From Candidatus Opimibacter skivensis (GTDB lineage Bacteria > Bacteroidota > Bacteroidia > Chitinophagales > Saprospiraceae), in NCBI GenBank assembly GCA_016722045.1, contig JADKGY010000016.1:1-32403 (forward strand): DNA of 32,403 nt, in the 5' to 3' direction. Position numbers and translations under genes: made by a program. Shown here one piece after another: positions 1 through 7,507 of this stretch. The notes below the pieces were generated by a model. That model ran no database searches and had not been told where the DNA came from. It saw only the letters and a program-made list of their open reading frames with translations. Position 1 is the first letter of the stretch, and every line of letters begins with the position of its first letter.

Positions 1-109
1 CTTTTCAGACGGCGGATGAAGTTCCTCTGTTTTACCTGAAAACATGGATCCGCAGATAACTTCTATCCAGCCCCTGCGTTGTGAATGAAATGACGGCTCC
101 AGAAAACAT
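1..109 (-). pseudogene. tdk: Thymidine kinase, N-terminal fragment (frameshifted, cut by window edge)
   Basis: Phosphorylates thymidine in the pyrimidine salvage pathway. Only the first ~36 residues lie in the window. With two one-base corrections (one T too many just after the start codon, one extra base near position 13) the minus strand reads MFLEPSFHSQRRGW, then IEVICGSMFSGKTEELIRR, the P-loop of bacterial thymidine kinases. The start ATG is at 109-107 and the gene continues leftward out of the window. The family match is strong because the P-loop context is nearly invariant in Bacteroidota. The frame breaks could be sequencing errors, since neighbouring genes show the same kind of break. 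It is divergent from the next gene. Confidence 0.8.
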
Positions 110-160
110 GGCAGGGCAAAGATGCAGGATACTTTACTTTTTCATTGACCTTAGAGTAAT

Positions 161-1088
161 ATGCCTCTGCAAACTCTCTTTGAGGCTGAACAAAATGGTT
201 TTTATCAGTTCCACAAGGGAGTTCACAATATTAACCCGTTTGTATCGCAATAGATAACGGACGGTATTACCTTTCCGGTCATTAACTAACAGCTCTATGG
301 ATCTTAAAAAGCACAACGATTGATCACTAAACTTCAGACTTTTCTTGACAATGGAAATGCGCAGGACATCCCAAAGGCTTGAAAAGGATTTGATAAAATC
401 ATACATCATCCAGCTTTAGATGCGGTCACTGATACCGAAGGTGTAAATCATGAGCAAGAGAAGCCCATCGAGAGTTTGTCGAGTATCAAATACCCAAAAG
501 AGAAGCTGCACCGAAAATCGATCACCTCCTCTCCGGGAGGAATATGTACTTGGAAAATCAGAATCTCCTGAAATTCCAAAACCACTTTATACAGATCATG
601 TCGTAAAGGCTCCAAAAGAAAAAACTGTAGGAAGAAGTCCACCATGAACCTTACTTTAAATCCACCGCCTTGTTGAGACAAAAGCAATTCATCACCACGA
701 ACCAGAACCTGTCAAAGAAACTATTCAGCCCACTAAAATTCACCACACCATTTCAGAAGCGAATGAAGGGTTGACTAAACTTTTTTGACATCACAAACAG
801 ATGAGATGTCAGGACGATTCCAGTCATGTACCGATCGCAAGTATCGAATCTGCAATGGGTCTGAATGAAAGGATATTTACACTCAATGATTTATTTGGGG
901 TAACAAAGCATTTTGATGATACATGTGCGAAACTGGAATAGCTTCAATTCTTTTTGTTGAAGCCCGCGCAATGCTTTGATCAATGGGCCTGCGAAAGATT
1001 ATAACTGGTCATCTCAAGGAGCATCTGAAAATGGCAGAGCAATTTATCCGTATCGTATCACGGAGAGGTCCTAAAATCCGTTTCCTGA
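161..1088 (+). pseudogene. Bacteroidota conserved hypothetical protein, multiply frameshifted
   Basis: No intact frame spans this region, but protein-like stretches follow each other on the plus strand: MPLQTLFEAEQNGFYQFHKG from 161, EGVNHEQEKPIESLSSIKYP around 440-490, and a C-terminal part around 830-1080 reading SIESAMGLNERIFTLNDLFG. The last motif, followed by a Trp-containing segment and FIRIVSRR, is typical of the C-terminus of uncharacterised Bacteroidota proteins with a charged, low-complexity middle. After removing one A from the AAAA near 1075 the frame ends ...PKSVS at TGA 1086-1088. The next gene starts almost at once, so the two may be co-transcribed. Function unknown. The N-terminal limit is approximate, and the minus-strand open frame across 134-409 is judged a shadow. 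Confidence 0.5.
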
Positions 1089-1090
1089 CA

Positions 1091-1665
1091 TTGAATTATA
1101 AACTCGTATTTAAAAGGTTAGGCTTTCCAACTGCATTTGTTGGGCTGATCTGGGTTATTCATATATCCAGGTGGTCTGGGATTGATTTGCGGACGCTTGG
1201 GGTTTTCCCCAGACGAATTAAAGGATTGCCTGCGATCCTTAAGCGCCATTGACCGCTGGGGGATGGGAGCATTTATTTTATAATTCTGTTCTTTTTTTAA
1301 TTCTCGGCGCGATACTTTTTGGTTTTATCCACGTATTGCGATTAAGAGTTTTATCTGGATATATTTATTGTCAGGTCTTGGTGTTTGGTTTTGCAGCACC
1401 ACATACTTATCGTATTGGTGCCAGTGGAATTGTATAGGTATGGTTTCGCTTGTATTTTGGAGCGGAATATTCCGGCGCAATATTAAATCCATTGTACTTG
1501 CATTAATTATTCTTGTGTTGTATGCAGGATATTTTGGAGGTATTGTTACCGGGAAAGAAGGCATCTCCTGGGAGAGTCAATTTATTAAGGGTGCCATCCC
1601 CCGGAATTATACTGGTCTGGGTCTACAGGTCCGATATCGAACAGGATGAAATTCGATGGCGGTAG
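1091..1665 (+). pseudogene. Rhomboid family intramembrane serine protease (frameshifted)
   Basis: A polytopic inner-membrane protease that cleaves substrates within membranes. Joining three overlapping plus-strand frames gives a ~190-residue rhomboid. It has an N-terminal helix (FPTAFVGLIWVIH), then RTLGVFPRRIKGLPAIL, then GGWEHLFYNS with the conserved His and Asn of the oxyanion region. The catalytic-serine motif GASGIV is encoded near 1417-1430, followed by FWSGIFRRNIKSIVLALI, and WES where the catalytic His is expected. That His codon is hidden by an inserted base (CAATTTATT for CATTTATT). The end, VYRSDIEQDEIRWR then TAG at 1663-1665, is clear in its own frame. Frame breaks near 1240, 1340, 1430 and 1590 prevent one continuous ORF. 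The start is uncertain; TTG 1091 may originally have been ATG. Confidence 0.8.
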
Positions 1666-1666
1666 A

Positions 1667-1985
1667 TGAGGGAAGAAAGAAGAAGAGGAGGAAAAGAATT
1701 ATTTTTTGCCGAGGGATGTGTTTGATAGAAAAGGGTAGAAAAGGGTAGAAGAGGCGGAAAAGGTAGAAGAGGCAGAAAAGGCAGAAAAGGCGGAAAAGGT
1801 AGAAGAGGCAGAAAAGGCGGAAAAGGCAAGGAGAAGAGGAGAAAGGCGGAAAAGGCAGAAGAGGCAGAAAAGGAGAAAAGGAAAAAAGGAAAAAAGGAAA
1901 AAAGGAGAAAAGGAGAAAAGGAGAAAAGGAAAAAAGGAAAAAAGGAGAAAAAGGAGAAGAGGTAGAAGAGGTGGATAAGGTATGG
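1667..1985 (+). repeat. 320-bp polypurine tract of 9- and 7-base units
   Basis: Starting just after the rhomboid stop codon the plus strand is almost pure A and G. A 9-base word (AGAAAAGGC / GGAAAAGGY / AGAAGAGGC) repeats about 12 times from ~1740 to 1870, then 7-base words (AAAAAGG / GAAAAGG) continue to ~1955. It is not coding on the plus strand. The minus-strand open frame of Phe, Ser, Pro and Leu across it is a composition artefact. Long mirror-like purine tracts can form triplex (H-DNA). Confidence 0.85.
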
Positions 1986-2037
1986 CACTAAATTCGTTAT
2001 TGAATTTGCTGATCTTTTTTCAAAAATGAAAATTTAT

Positions 2038-2060
2038 AAGGTTCTGCAACCTTTATAAAA
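2038..2060 (+). promoter_or_regulatory. Short hairpin / possible ECF-type promoter element before the GIN gene
   Basis: AAGGTT-CTGC-AACCTT forms a perfect 6-bp inverted repeat with a 4-base loop, followed by TATAAAAAAAAAGGAG. It lies about 75 bp before the head-GIN gene. The TGCAACC core resembles -35 elements seen near extracytoplasmic-function sigma factors in Bacteroidota, but that assignment is inference. It could also be a weak terminator for leftward transcripts, as it has T-rich sequence on the minus strand. Confidence 0.3.
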
Positions 2061-2133
2061 AAAAAGGAGTCCTTCTTGTAATTTATTCAAAATCTACTCA
2101 CATTTAAATCAGTTCGTCACTGTTGCACATCGG

Positions 2134-2844
2134 ATGTTCATTGCATTATGTTTTATGGGATTACTTCTGAGTTACATCAGATGCTCAGTCCTGGATGAAG
2201 GAATGCTTATCAAAGGGGAAGGTGAAGTGGTGGAAACAGGACATTCGCTTGAGTCCCCAAAGGAATCGATCTTGCATTTGACGGTGATGTCGTCATCACA
2301 CCGCAGCAAGCAGAAAATTACAATCGAAGGTCAGAAAAATATTATTGACAATATAATACGTGAAGTCCGAAACGGAGTATGGCATATTGCTTTTGACAAA
2401 AGTGTAAAAGAGGCCAAAGATGTCACTGTATATATTACACTACCCAAACTTCAAAGAATTACAATGAGTGGCAGGATCAATAAAATCGACAGGTAAATTT
2501 TCGGGTCTGAAGGACGTTGAAATTTGCGATGTCCGGATCCGGCATGATATCGAATTTTAAATATGATGCAAAATCTACTGATCTCCGGCTAAGTGGGTCC
2601 GGCGAAATTGATCTGAGTGGTGCAAGTAAATCTTTATCGATCGCCATCAGTGGATCAGGTGATGTCAAGACAAAAGATCTTGTGACAGAAAATTGCTCCG
2701 TTCACATCAGTGGATCAGGTGACGCATCTGTTCAGGCCAACAAAATCTTGAAACACATATATCCGGTAGGCGAGGACCTATTCAGGTTCAGCTGGTGTCG
2801 TCAGCAAAAAAAGCGGAAGCGGAGAGATAAATAAAATCAGGTAA
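2134..2844 (+). pseudogene. Head GIN (DUF2807) domain lipoprotein, frameshifted
   Basis: A cell-envelope protein with the right-handed beta-helix domain called head GIN or DUF2807, common in Bacteroidota. The N-terminus is a hydrophobic stretch ending LLLSYIRCS, consistent with a lipoprotein signal. The body runs LHLTVMSSSHRSKQKITIEG and later repeats SGSG motifs (SGSGEIDLSGASKS, ISGSGDVKTKDL, ISGSGDASVQAN), the turn pattern of this fold. Frames change near 2475 and 2750; after correction the protein ends SGSGEINKIR at TAA 2842-2844. The 3' end converges with murQ. Its ligand is unknown. The family call is firm, the exact start is not. Confidence 0.75.
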
Positions 2845-3644
2845 TTGCTTTCCAATGCTCTGCGTACAGAACCATGAACAGAAAGTAATGCAGATGCTTC
2901 TTCATAAGGTAGGGAAGTTGCTTCCATGATCATTCGTACACCTCGATCGATCAGCTTATTATTGGAGGGCTGCATATCGACCATTTTGTTGTCTTCGATT
3001 TTACCGAGACGAATCATTGTGGTCGTCGAAATCATATTAAGGATCATTTTCTGGGCAGTACCTGCTTTCATACGGGTGCTGCCTGTCACGATTTCTTCAG
3101 GGCCGACTACCACACAGACAATAGGGTGATCAGCATGTCCGATCAAGGAGCATTCGGATTGCAGGTGATGCAACCTGTGAGTATTTTATTTTCCCTTGCA
3201 GATTTAAGACCGCCGATGACATAGGGCGTAGTACCTGATGCCGCGATGCCAATCAACGTATCCATTTCATTGATCTGATATTCCATTACGTCTTTCCATG
3301 CCTGATCAGTATCATCTTCTGCAAATTCCTTGTGCTTTCGGATGGCAGCATCACCTGCGATCAGGCCGATCACATCTTCACGATCCACGCCGAATGTAGG
3401 TGGACATTCAGATGGAACGAGCATGCCGAGCCTGCCCCGCTTGTACCGGCACCTGTGTAAAAAGATGACCCCGTCTCTCATCCTGACTACAATGTCTTCT
3501 ACAAGTCTTTCGATGGAAGGAATACATTCACGACTTTAAGGGCTACGGTTTTGATCTTCGAGATTGATCAACGAAAGAAGTTCTGATGTTGACATCTTTT
3601 TCGAGATGACGATAGGGGAATCTTTTTTCAGTAATCCTGTCCAT
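2778..3644 (-). pseudogene. murQ: N-acetylmuramic acid 6-phosphate etherase (frameshifted)
   Basis: Cleaves the D-lactyl ether of MurNAc-6-phosphate to give GlcNAc-6-phosphate and lactate during cell-wall recycling in the cytoplasm. Start ATG 3644-3642 reads MDRITEKRFPYRHLEK. A frame change then leads to KMSTSELLSLINLEDQN, the family's N-terminal signature, then IPSIERLVEDIVVRMRDG, TGAGTSGRLGMLVPSECPPTFG (SIS sugar-phosphate site, itself split by indels near 3430-3450), DTLIGIAASGTTPYVIGGL and, after another break near 3150, GPEEIVTGSTRMKAGTAQKM and the C-terminal LLSVHGSVRRALE. The last open frame runs to 2778 and overlaps the convergent GIN gene; the true stop may lie nearer 2845. At least four indels are needed. 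Confidence 0.9.
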
Positions 3645-3665
3645 GGATTGAAAGTTAAGTTACCT

Positions 3666-3710
3666 AAATGGATGCCGGATAAATGGATGCCGGATAAATG
3701 GATGCCGGAT
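3666..3710 (+). repeat. 15-bp tandem repeat, three perfect copies
   Basis: AAATGGATGCCGGAT occurs three times head to tail at 3666-3680, 3681-3695 and 3696-3710, directly upstream of the murQ start (minus strand). The repeat would encode SGIHL on the minus strand if translated, but no real gene seems to use it. Confidence 0.95.
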
Positions 3711-3732
3711 ACCCAGACTCGATTGTAGTGGT

Positions 3733-3764
3733 AAAAAGAAGTCAACGGTATAACCATTGACTTC
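3733..3764 (-). terminator. Rho-independent terminator after the bacilliredoxin gene
   Basis: An 11-bp stem (3738-3748 with 3754-3764, one C-A mismatch) and a 5-base loop TATAA are followed on the minus strand by TTTTT (3737-3733). It lies 46 bp past the bacilliredoxin stop. A T-run on the other side (ATTAGATTTTTT) could let it work in both directions. Confidence 0.6.
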
Positions 3765-3809
3765 ATTAGATTTTTTGGACAAAAAGTAAAAATCTTGTTG
3801 CGTGGACGA

Positions 3810-4222
3810 TTAGCAATATTCGTCAAAAGCTGCTTTGAGATTTTCGGCGATCATCATGGCGCTTCTGCCTTCGATATGATGGCGCTCGAGAAATGTACAA
3901 GGCGGCCATCTTTGAAGAGGGCAATGGCTGGTGATGACGGAGGATATGGAAGCAGAAATTCACGTGCTTTGGATGTAGCATCTGTGTCTACACCCGCAAA
4001 AACGGTGTATAGATTTTCAGGGTGCTTACTATTTTGGAGAGCCATTTTGACTCCCGGACGAGGCCATAGCAGCAGCGCAACCGCATACTGAATTAACTAC
4101 CAAAAGGGCTGTACCACTTTGATTGTCAAGGACATCGACGACTTCCTGAGGTGTTTCAAGCGCTCAAAGCCTACAGAAAGTAAATCCCAGGTCATGGGCG
4201 CTACTATTTCGGCTGGATACAT
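3810..4222 (-). pseudogene. BrxA/BrxB family bacilliredoxin (frameshifted)
   Basis: A small thioredoxin-fold protein that removes bacillithiol from S-bacillithiolated proteins in the cytoplasm. ATG 4222-4220 reads MYPAEIVAPMTWDLLSVGFE. After a frame change, VVNSVCGC is encoded (the CGC active site of the YphP/YqiW family), then RPGVKMALQNSKHPENLYTV, FAGVDTDATSKAREFLLPYP and PPSSPAIALFKDGRLVHF. One more indel leads to ERHHIEGRSAMMIAENLKAA and FDEYC before TAA at 3812-3810. Full length is ~137 residues, normal for the family. Breaks sit near 4150, 4070 and 3890. It implies a low-molecular-weight thiol of bacillithiol type, as in many Bacteroidota. Confidence 0.88.
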
Positions 4223-4240
4223 ATTTTTTAAATTTTTAAA

Positions 4241-4279
4241 TTTTAGATTTTAGATTTTAGATTTTGGATTTGCGAATCC
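4241..4279 (+). repeat. 7-bp tandem repeat TTTTAGA and a small hairpin
   Basis: TTTTAGA is repeated at 4241, 4248 and 4255, with a variant TTTTGGA at 4262. It runs into GGATT-TGCG-AATCC (4266-4279), a 5-bp hairpin. The array lies between the divergent bacilliredoxin and trpF genes. Confidence 0.8.
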
Positions 4280-4340
4280 GAATTGCTTAACAAAGGTACA
4301 TTGGAATTAGTTTTGAAGGTAAAATAGAAATGTCGTATAA

Positions 4341-4993
4341 ATGAGCACCAGGATAAAGATATGTTGCATTTCAAGCAGTGAAGAGGCAATGCTTGCCATT
4401 AATTATGGGGCAAATGCACTTGGTCTGGTCGGGCCTATGCCGAGTGGACCGGGGCCGATATCGGTTTCTCTGATCAGAGAAATTGCGCAGAATGTACATC
4501 CCGGAGTTTCTTTTTTTTATTGACCAGTGAAACTACTGCTGATGGGATCATCAGGATGTATAACCAGACACATACAGGTTTTACAATTGGTAGATGCTGT
4601 AGAGGATGTAAACGTGTATTTGAAACTGAGAGAAGCATTGCCTCATGTGAAACTTGTACAGGTCATACATGTCACCGGAGAGGAGTCACTAGATGAAGCT
4701 ATACTATTAGCGCCATATACGGATGCCCTGTTATTAGTAGTGGTAATCCAAAACTGGCTGTAAAAAGAATTAGAGGAACAGGGAGAGTACATGATTGGCG
4801 AATAAGTCGTGCGATTGTGGAGCAATGTGGAAAGCCGGTTTTTCTGGCAGGCGGATTGAATCCTTCAAATGTGCGGGAAGCCATTGATCATGTCAATCCG
4901 TTCGGTGTGGATATTTGTTCGGGATTGAGACGTAATGGAAAACTAGATGAAGGACGTGTGGAAGTTTGTAAAAATGATCAGGTGATCGGGTGA
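4341..4993 (+). pseudogene. trpF: Phosphoribosylanthranilate isomerase (frameshifted)
   Basis: Catalyses the Amadori rearrangement of N-(5-phosphoribosyl)anthranilate in tryptophan synthesis, a TIM-barrel enzyme. The first part reads MSTRIKICCISSSEEAMLAI and NYGANALGLVGPMPSGPGPI, with the family's K-I-C-C/G-I start and G-A-(N/D)-A-L-G pattern. After a break near 4520 it goes on as FLLTSETTADGIIRMYNQTH, then VQVIHVTGEESLDEAILLAP. After breaks near 4735-4765 it reads GGTGRVHDWRISRAIVEQC, KPVFLAGGLNPSNVREAI and FGVDICSGLR, the phosphate-binding loops. Stop TGA is at 4991-4993. No other trp gene lies nearby. ~217 residues, normal length. Confidence 0.88.
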
Positions 4994-5038
4994 TGTTGTG
5001 ATCGGGTGATCAAGTGATGTTATGATTTAGTGATCGAA
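4975..5038 (+). repeat. 8-bp tandem repeat TGATNNNN, eight units, overlapping the trpF stop
   Basis: Eight consecutive octamers each begin TGAT: TGATCAGG, TGATCGGG, TGATGTTG, TGATCGGG, TGATCAAG, TGATGTTA, TGATTTAG and TGATCGAA. The trpF stop codon (4991-4993) is the TGA of the third unit. A related stretch occurs inverted at 5974-5995. Confidence 0.85.
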
Positions 5039-5106
5039 AATTAAGGAATACAGTCATTAGTTATTTTCTCTGTGTCCTCCTGTGAACTCCGTGCGCAAAA
5101 TAATTT

Positions 5107-5447
5107 CTAAAAGGAGGGCAATTGTTTTTTAAACATTTTGACATTGTAAAAAATCCATGTGCCGCGCCATCCAAGCAGAAGGCACCAGATGATATTTGTG
5201 CCGAATCCGAAGTTAAGATGTACTCCGGGGTTACCTGAAGCTTGTATAATGTGATCGAAAAAGTCAGCAGCGTAATGATGCCAAATAACCAGCAACCTTT
5301 TGTAAAGCACCAGATCCACGTAAAGAAGAAAGCCCACCAATTCCATTTTCCTTTGTAAGATCCATTAGAGTTTTGAATTAAAGTAAACTGGTCCTGATAG
5401 TATTTGTCAATATCCGTCAGATCAATAGGTTGGTTTAGATTTTCCAT
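5107..5447 (-). pseudogene. DUF2628-like small membrane protein (one frameshift)
   Basis: An unrecognised membrane protein resembling DUF2628-type proteins. The N-terminus is polar (MENLNQPIDLTDIDKYYQDQ), followed by KGKWNWWAFFFTWIWCFTKG, the aromatic-rich first helix. The frame breaks near 5270; the other frame continues FDHIIQASGNPG, then LNFGFGTNIIWCLLLGW, a second helix, and ends VKMFKKQLPSF at 5107. The corrected product is ~113 residues. It lies 30 bp downstream of the cytochrome lipoprotein gene on the same strand, so the two may be co-transcribed. Role unknown. Confidence 0.6.
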
Positions 5448-5477
5448 AGAAGTAGACTTTATTATCTACTAAAGATA

Positions 5478-5823
5478 TCACATTGGCATCGCCTGATCTC
5501 TCCAAAGTTTAATCACCTGGATCAGGCTGTCGCTGAGTGGTTCCTTTTTGCTTTTCCAGGGCATGAATTTCTCATCCGTAAGGGGTAGTTGCACACGAAA
5601 CAGTACCTTTTCAATGTTCGTCGTCATGGCTTCATAAGTATTCAGGGGTAATTTCTTACCACTATCCGGAAAATGACAGGGGCTGCAATGCGCCATGACA
5701 ATAGGTGAAATATCTTTTTGATAAGACATCTTCATCACATGCTTACTTGCATTCTTTGATGTGGAACAAAATTGAAAAGCTACTGCAGATAAAATAATAA
5801 TGAAAAGCGTTATTTTTTTTCAT
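5478..5823 (-). pseudogene. Small cytochrome c-type lipoprotein (one homopolymer frameshift)
   Basis: The intact frame from 5738 begins mid-protein. Reading the T8 run at 5813-5820 as T7 restores an N-terminus MKKITLFIIILSAVAFQFCS, a lipoprotein signal with the lipidated Cys at residue 19, in frame with KNASKHVMKMSYQKDISPIV. The heme-binding motif CSPCH follows (MAHCSPCHFPDSGKKLPL), then a Met in KFMPW that could be the distal ligand. The corrected protein is ~114 residues. It resembles the small single-heme domains found in Bacteroidota lipoproteins. An electron-transfer or heme-sensing role at the membrane is inferred, not shown. Confidence 0.7.
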
Positions 5824-5973
5824 GATGATTATTGAGTTTGAATACTGGATATTCCATTTGTGTTTTTTCCTGAGTCAATCTTCAAGAAGGGACACAAATA
5901 AAGTTAAAACTCCTGAGTATTTTTAATGAACAATAAAATATCTTTTACTTTGTCAATGGGTGTTTGATCTCTA

Positions 5974-5995
5974 CATCACTTGATCACCCTATCAC
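5974..5995 (-). repeat. Inverted copy of the TGAT octamer repeat
   Basis: The minus strand here matches 4998-5019 at 21 of 22 positions (GTGAT[A/C]GGGTGATCAAGTGATG). The pair forms a long-range inverted repeat around the DUF2628-like and cytochrome genes, and this copy lies 12 bp before the LtrA-family start codon. Confidence 0.7.
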
Positions 5996-6006
5996 CATAT
6001 TTGAAT

Positions 6007-7221
6007 ATGATACGGAAAAATGTGAGCATCTGGTGGGGGCCACCACGTCAATTTTCAGCAAAGCTTGAGGAGCGTAAAATAAGTTGGTTGGAGCTTTTTA
6101 TGACCCTTGTCTATGTCATCGTGATTTCAAAAGCGACACACCATCTGGCACAGCATCCGGGGTGGGATGGGCTGAAAGATTACCTCTACATATTCATTAT
6201 GATATATTGGGGTTGGGTCAATGGAAGTCTTTATTATGATTTGCATGGCTCACCCGGTATTCGTACCCGTTTTATGACGCTCTGGCAGATGGTGGCTGTT
6301 GCTGCTCTGGCTGTAGCATTGGATAGTCCTGATGATAAATTGATATTCAGAGGTACGATCGCATTAGCTGTTTTGCAGGGATACATTACGTATTTGTGGT
6401 GGAGTGTGGGGATTTATGATAAACATCATCGAAAGTTAAACAGGCCTTATACGCTTTGTTATCTGGCTGCATTGGTGACGATTATATCTACATTATTTGT
6501 GCCGGCCGGGTTTGTGCGATTGTTATTCTGGCTCACGTTGATTTTGAATTATATGCCGCCGTTTTTAGGAGCCAGGATTTTCAGAAAGAATAATGATGAG
6601 TTTTCAATGTCATCGAGCATGATGGAGAGGATGGGGTTGATTACCATCATCGTGTTTGGTGAGGCGATCCTTGGGGTGATCAGTGGTGTGACAGGGATGG
6701 AAGACATGAATGCATTGATATGGGCCAATTTCGGACTTGGTATCCTGGTGGTGTTTATGTTGTGGTGGATATTTTTTGCATTGATAGCGGACAGGGAAAG
6801 TAAGAGAGGATTTCTGACAGGGCAAACCATGTTGATCCTTTTTATTCCTGTGCTTGCCTCATTGGGGATGACGGGTGCAAGTTTTCCGGGAGTTATTGAA
6901 GGTTTAGCATCGGCTGACAATGCTTATTTATTAATTGAAAGAGTCTTGTTTGGATCTGGCATTGCAGTTTTCCTTTGGAGCATTACAGCGATCAGCGCTT
7001 TCCTTGAATATCCAAAGGAGTATGATCGGGCTAAAGAGATATTGCAACCTGCATTATTACTTTCAGGAGTAGTCATTTTATTTCTTACCTGGCTGTTCCG
7101 TCATTTTCCTGTCATAGATTTTCTGATCAGTGTGTTGGTCATTCTTTTTGCAATCGTATTTGTGATTACGAAAAAATGGTTTGTGGTGCAGTTAAGACAA
7201 ATGAAAAAAAATGACGAGTAA
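6007..7221 (+). CDS. Low temperature requirement protein A (LtrA) family membrane protein
   Basis: An integral inner-membrane protein of the LtrA family (PF06772). Members were named from a cold-growth phenotype in Listeria; their biochemical role is not settled. The ATG at 6007 gives 404 residues beginning MIRKNVSIWWGPPRQFSAKL; the frame is open further up to a TTG at 5980, but those codons fall in repeat sequence. The signature N-terminus KLEERKISWLELFMTLVYVI is followed by about ten hydrophobic helices, with a conserved ERMGLITIIVFGEAILGV in the middle. The C-terminus is short, basic and cytoplasmic (VVQLRQMKKNDE). The final DE and the stop codon lie inside a heptamer repeat array. Monocistronic in appearance. 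Confidence 0.9.
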   Translation: MIRKNVSIWWGPPRQFSAKLEERKISWLELFMTLVYVIVISKATHHLAQHPGWDGLKDYLYIFIMIYWGWVNGSLYYDLHGSPGIRTRFMTLWQMVAVAALAVALDSPDDKLIFRGTIALAVLQGYITYLWWSVGIYDKHHRKLNRPYTLCYLAALVTIISTLFVPAGFVRLLFWLTLILNYMPPFLGARIFRKNNDEFSMSSSMMERMGLITIIVFGEAILGVISGVTGMEDMNALIWANFGLGILVVFMLWWIFFALIADRESKRGFLTGQTMLILFIPVLASLGMTGASFPGVIEGLASADNAYLLIERVLFGSGIAVFLWSITAISAFLEYPKEYDRAKEILQPALLLSGVVILFLTWLFRHFPVIDFLISVLVILFAIVFVITKKWFVVQLRQMKKNDE

Positions 7222-7300
7222 CGAGTAACGAATAACGAGCAACAAGTAACGAGCAACAAGTAACGAATACCGAGTAATGAATAACGAGTAACGAATAACT
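7212..7300 (+). repeat. 7-bp tandem repeat TAACGAR, about twelve units, overlapping the LtrA-family stop
   Basis: From 7212 the sequence parses into heptamers TGACGAG, TAACGAG, TAACGAA, TAACGAG, CAACAAG, TAACGAG, CAACAAG, TAACGAA, TACCGAG, TAATGAA, TAACGAG and TAACGAA. The LtrA-family stop codon 7219-7221 is the TAA of the second unit. Since 7 is not a multiple of 3, the array puts stop codons in all three forward frames. Confidence 0.92.
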
Positions 7301-7419
7301 GACGTTCGAGTGTCTCTGACCTCGAATTGGTAAACTATGAAAATCTTATGCAACTTTGAATCTAATATTTGATGATAGGATAATATATGCGTGTTCGAGG
7401 TCAGAGACACTCGAATGTC
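7301..7419. repeat. 26-bp inverted repeat pair with 67-bp centre (MITE-like or REP-like element)
   Basis: The left arm 7301-7326 and right arm 7394-7419 are reverse complements over 26 bases with one mismatch; each contains GTGTCTCTGACCTCGAA or its complement. The 67-bp centre is AT-rich and non-coding. It lies between the heptamer array and the next gene. No transposase is present, so a non-autonomous element or large hairpin is the simplest reading. Confidence 0.85.
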
Positions 7420-7507
7420 TGTTTTCGATTTGAGAATGAAAAAAAACACATATTCACGGAACAAAAGTCCTTATATTTATCAAATAGATTTTAAACCATA
7501 TATAATC

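Noticed and set aside
134..409. Minus-strand 91-residue frame
   Set aside because: The plus strand carries more protein-like fragments that lead into the conserved hypothetical gene, and the minus frame resembles no family.
1623..1988. Minus-strand 121-residue frame made of Phe, Ser, Pro and Leu
   Set aside because: It is the complement of the purine tract; its composition follows from the repeat and shows no protein-like variety.
3666..3710. Three 15-bp repeats as a CRISPR remnant
   Set aside because: The units are head to tail with no spacers, too short for CRISPR repeats, and no cas gene is near.
3795..4091. Plus-strand 98-residue frame
   Set aside because: It is a shadow of the bacilliredoxin gene on the minus strand.
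1..5823. Programmed frameshifting or an alternative genetic code to explain the broken genes
   Set aside because: The breaks go in both directions at unrelated sites, with no slippery-site pattern and no recoded stop. Indel errors or decay explain them better.
7212..7300. TAACGAR array as a CRISPR or iteron origin
   Set aside because: Units of 7 bp vary in sequence, have no spacers, and no replication gene lies nearby.
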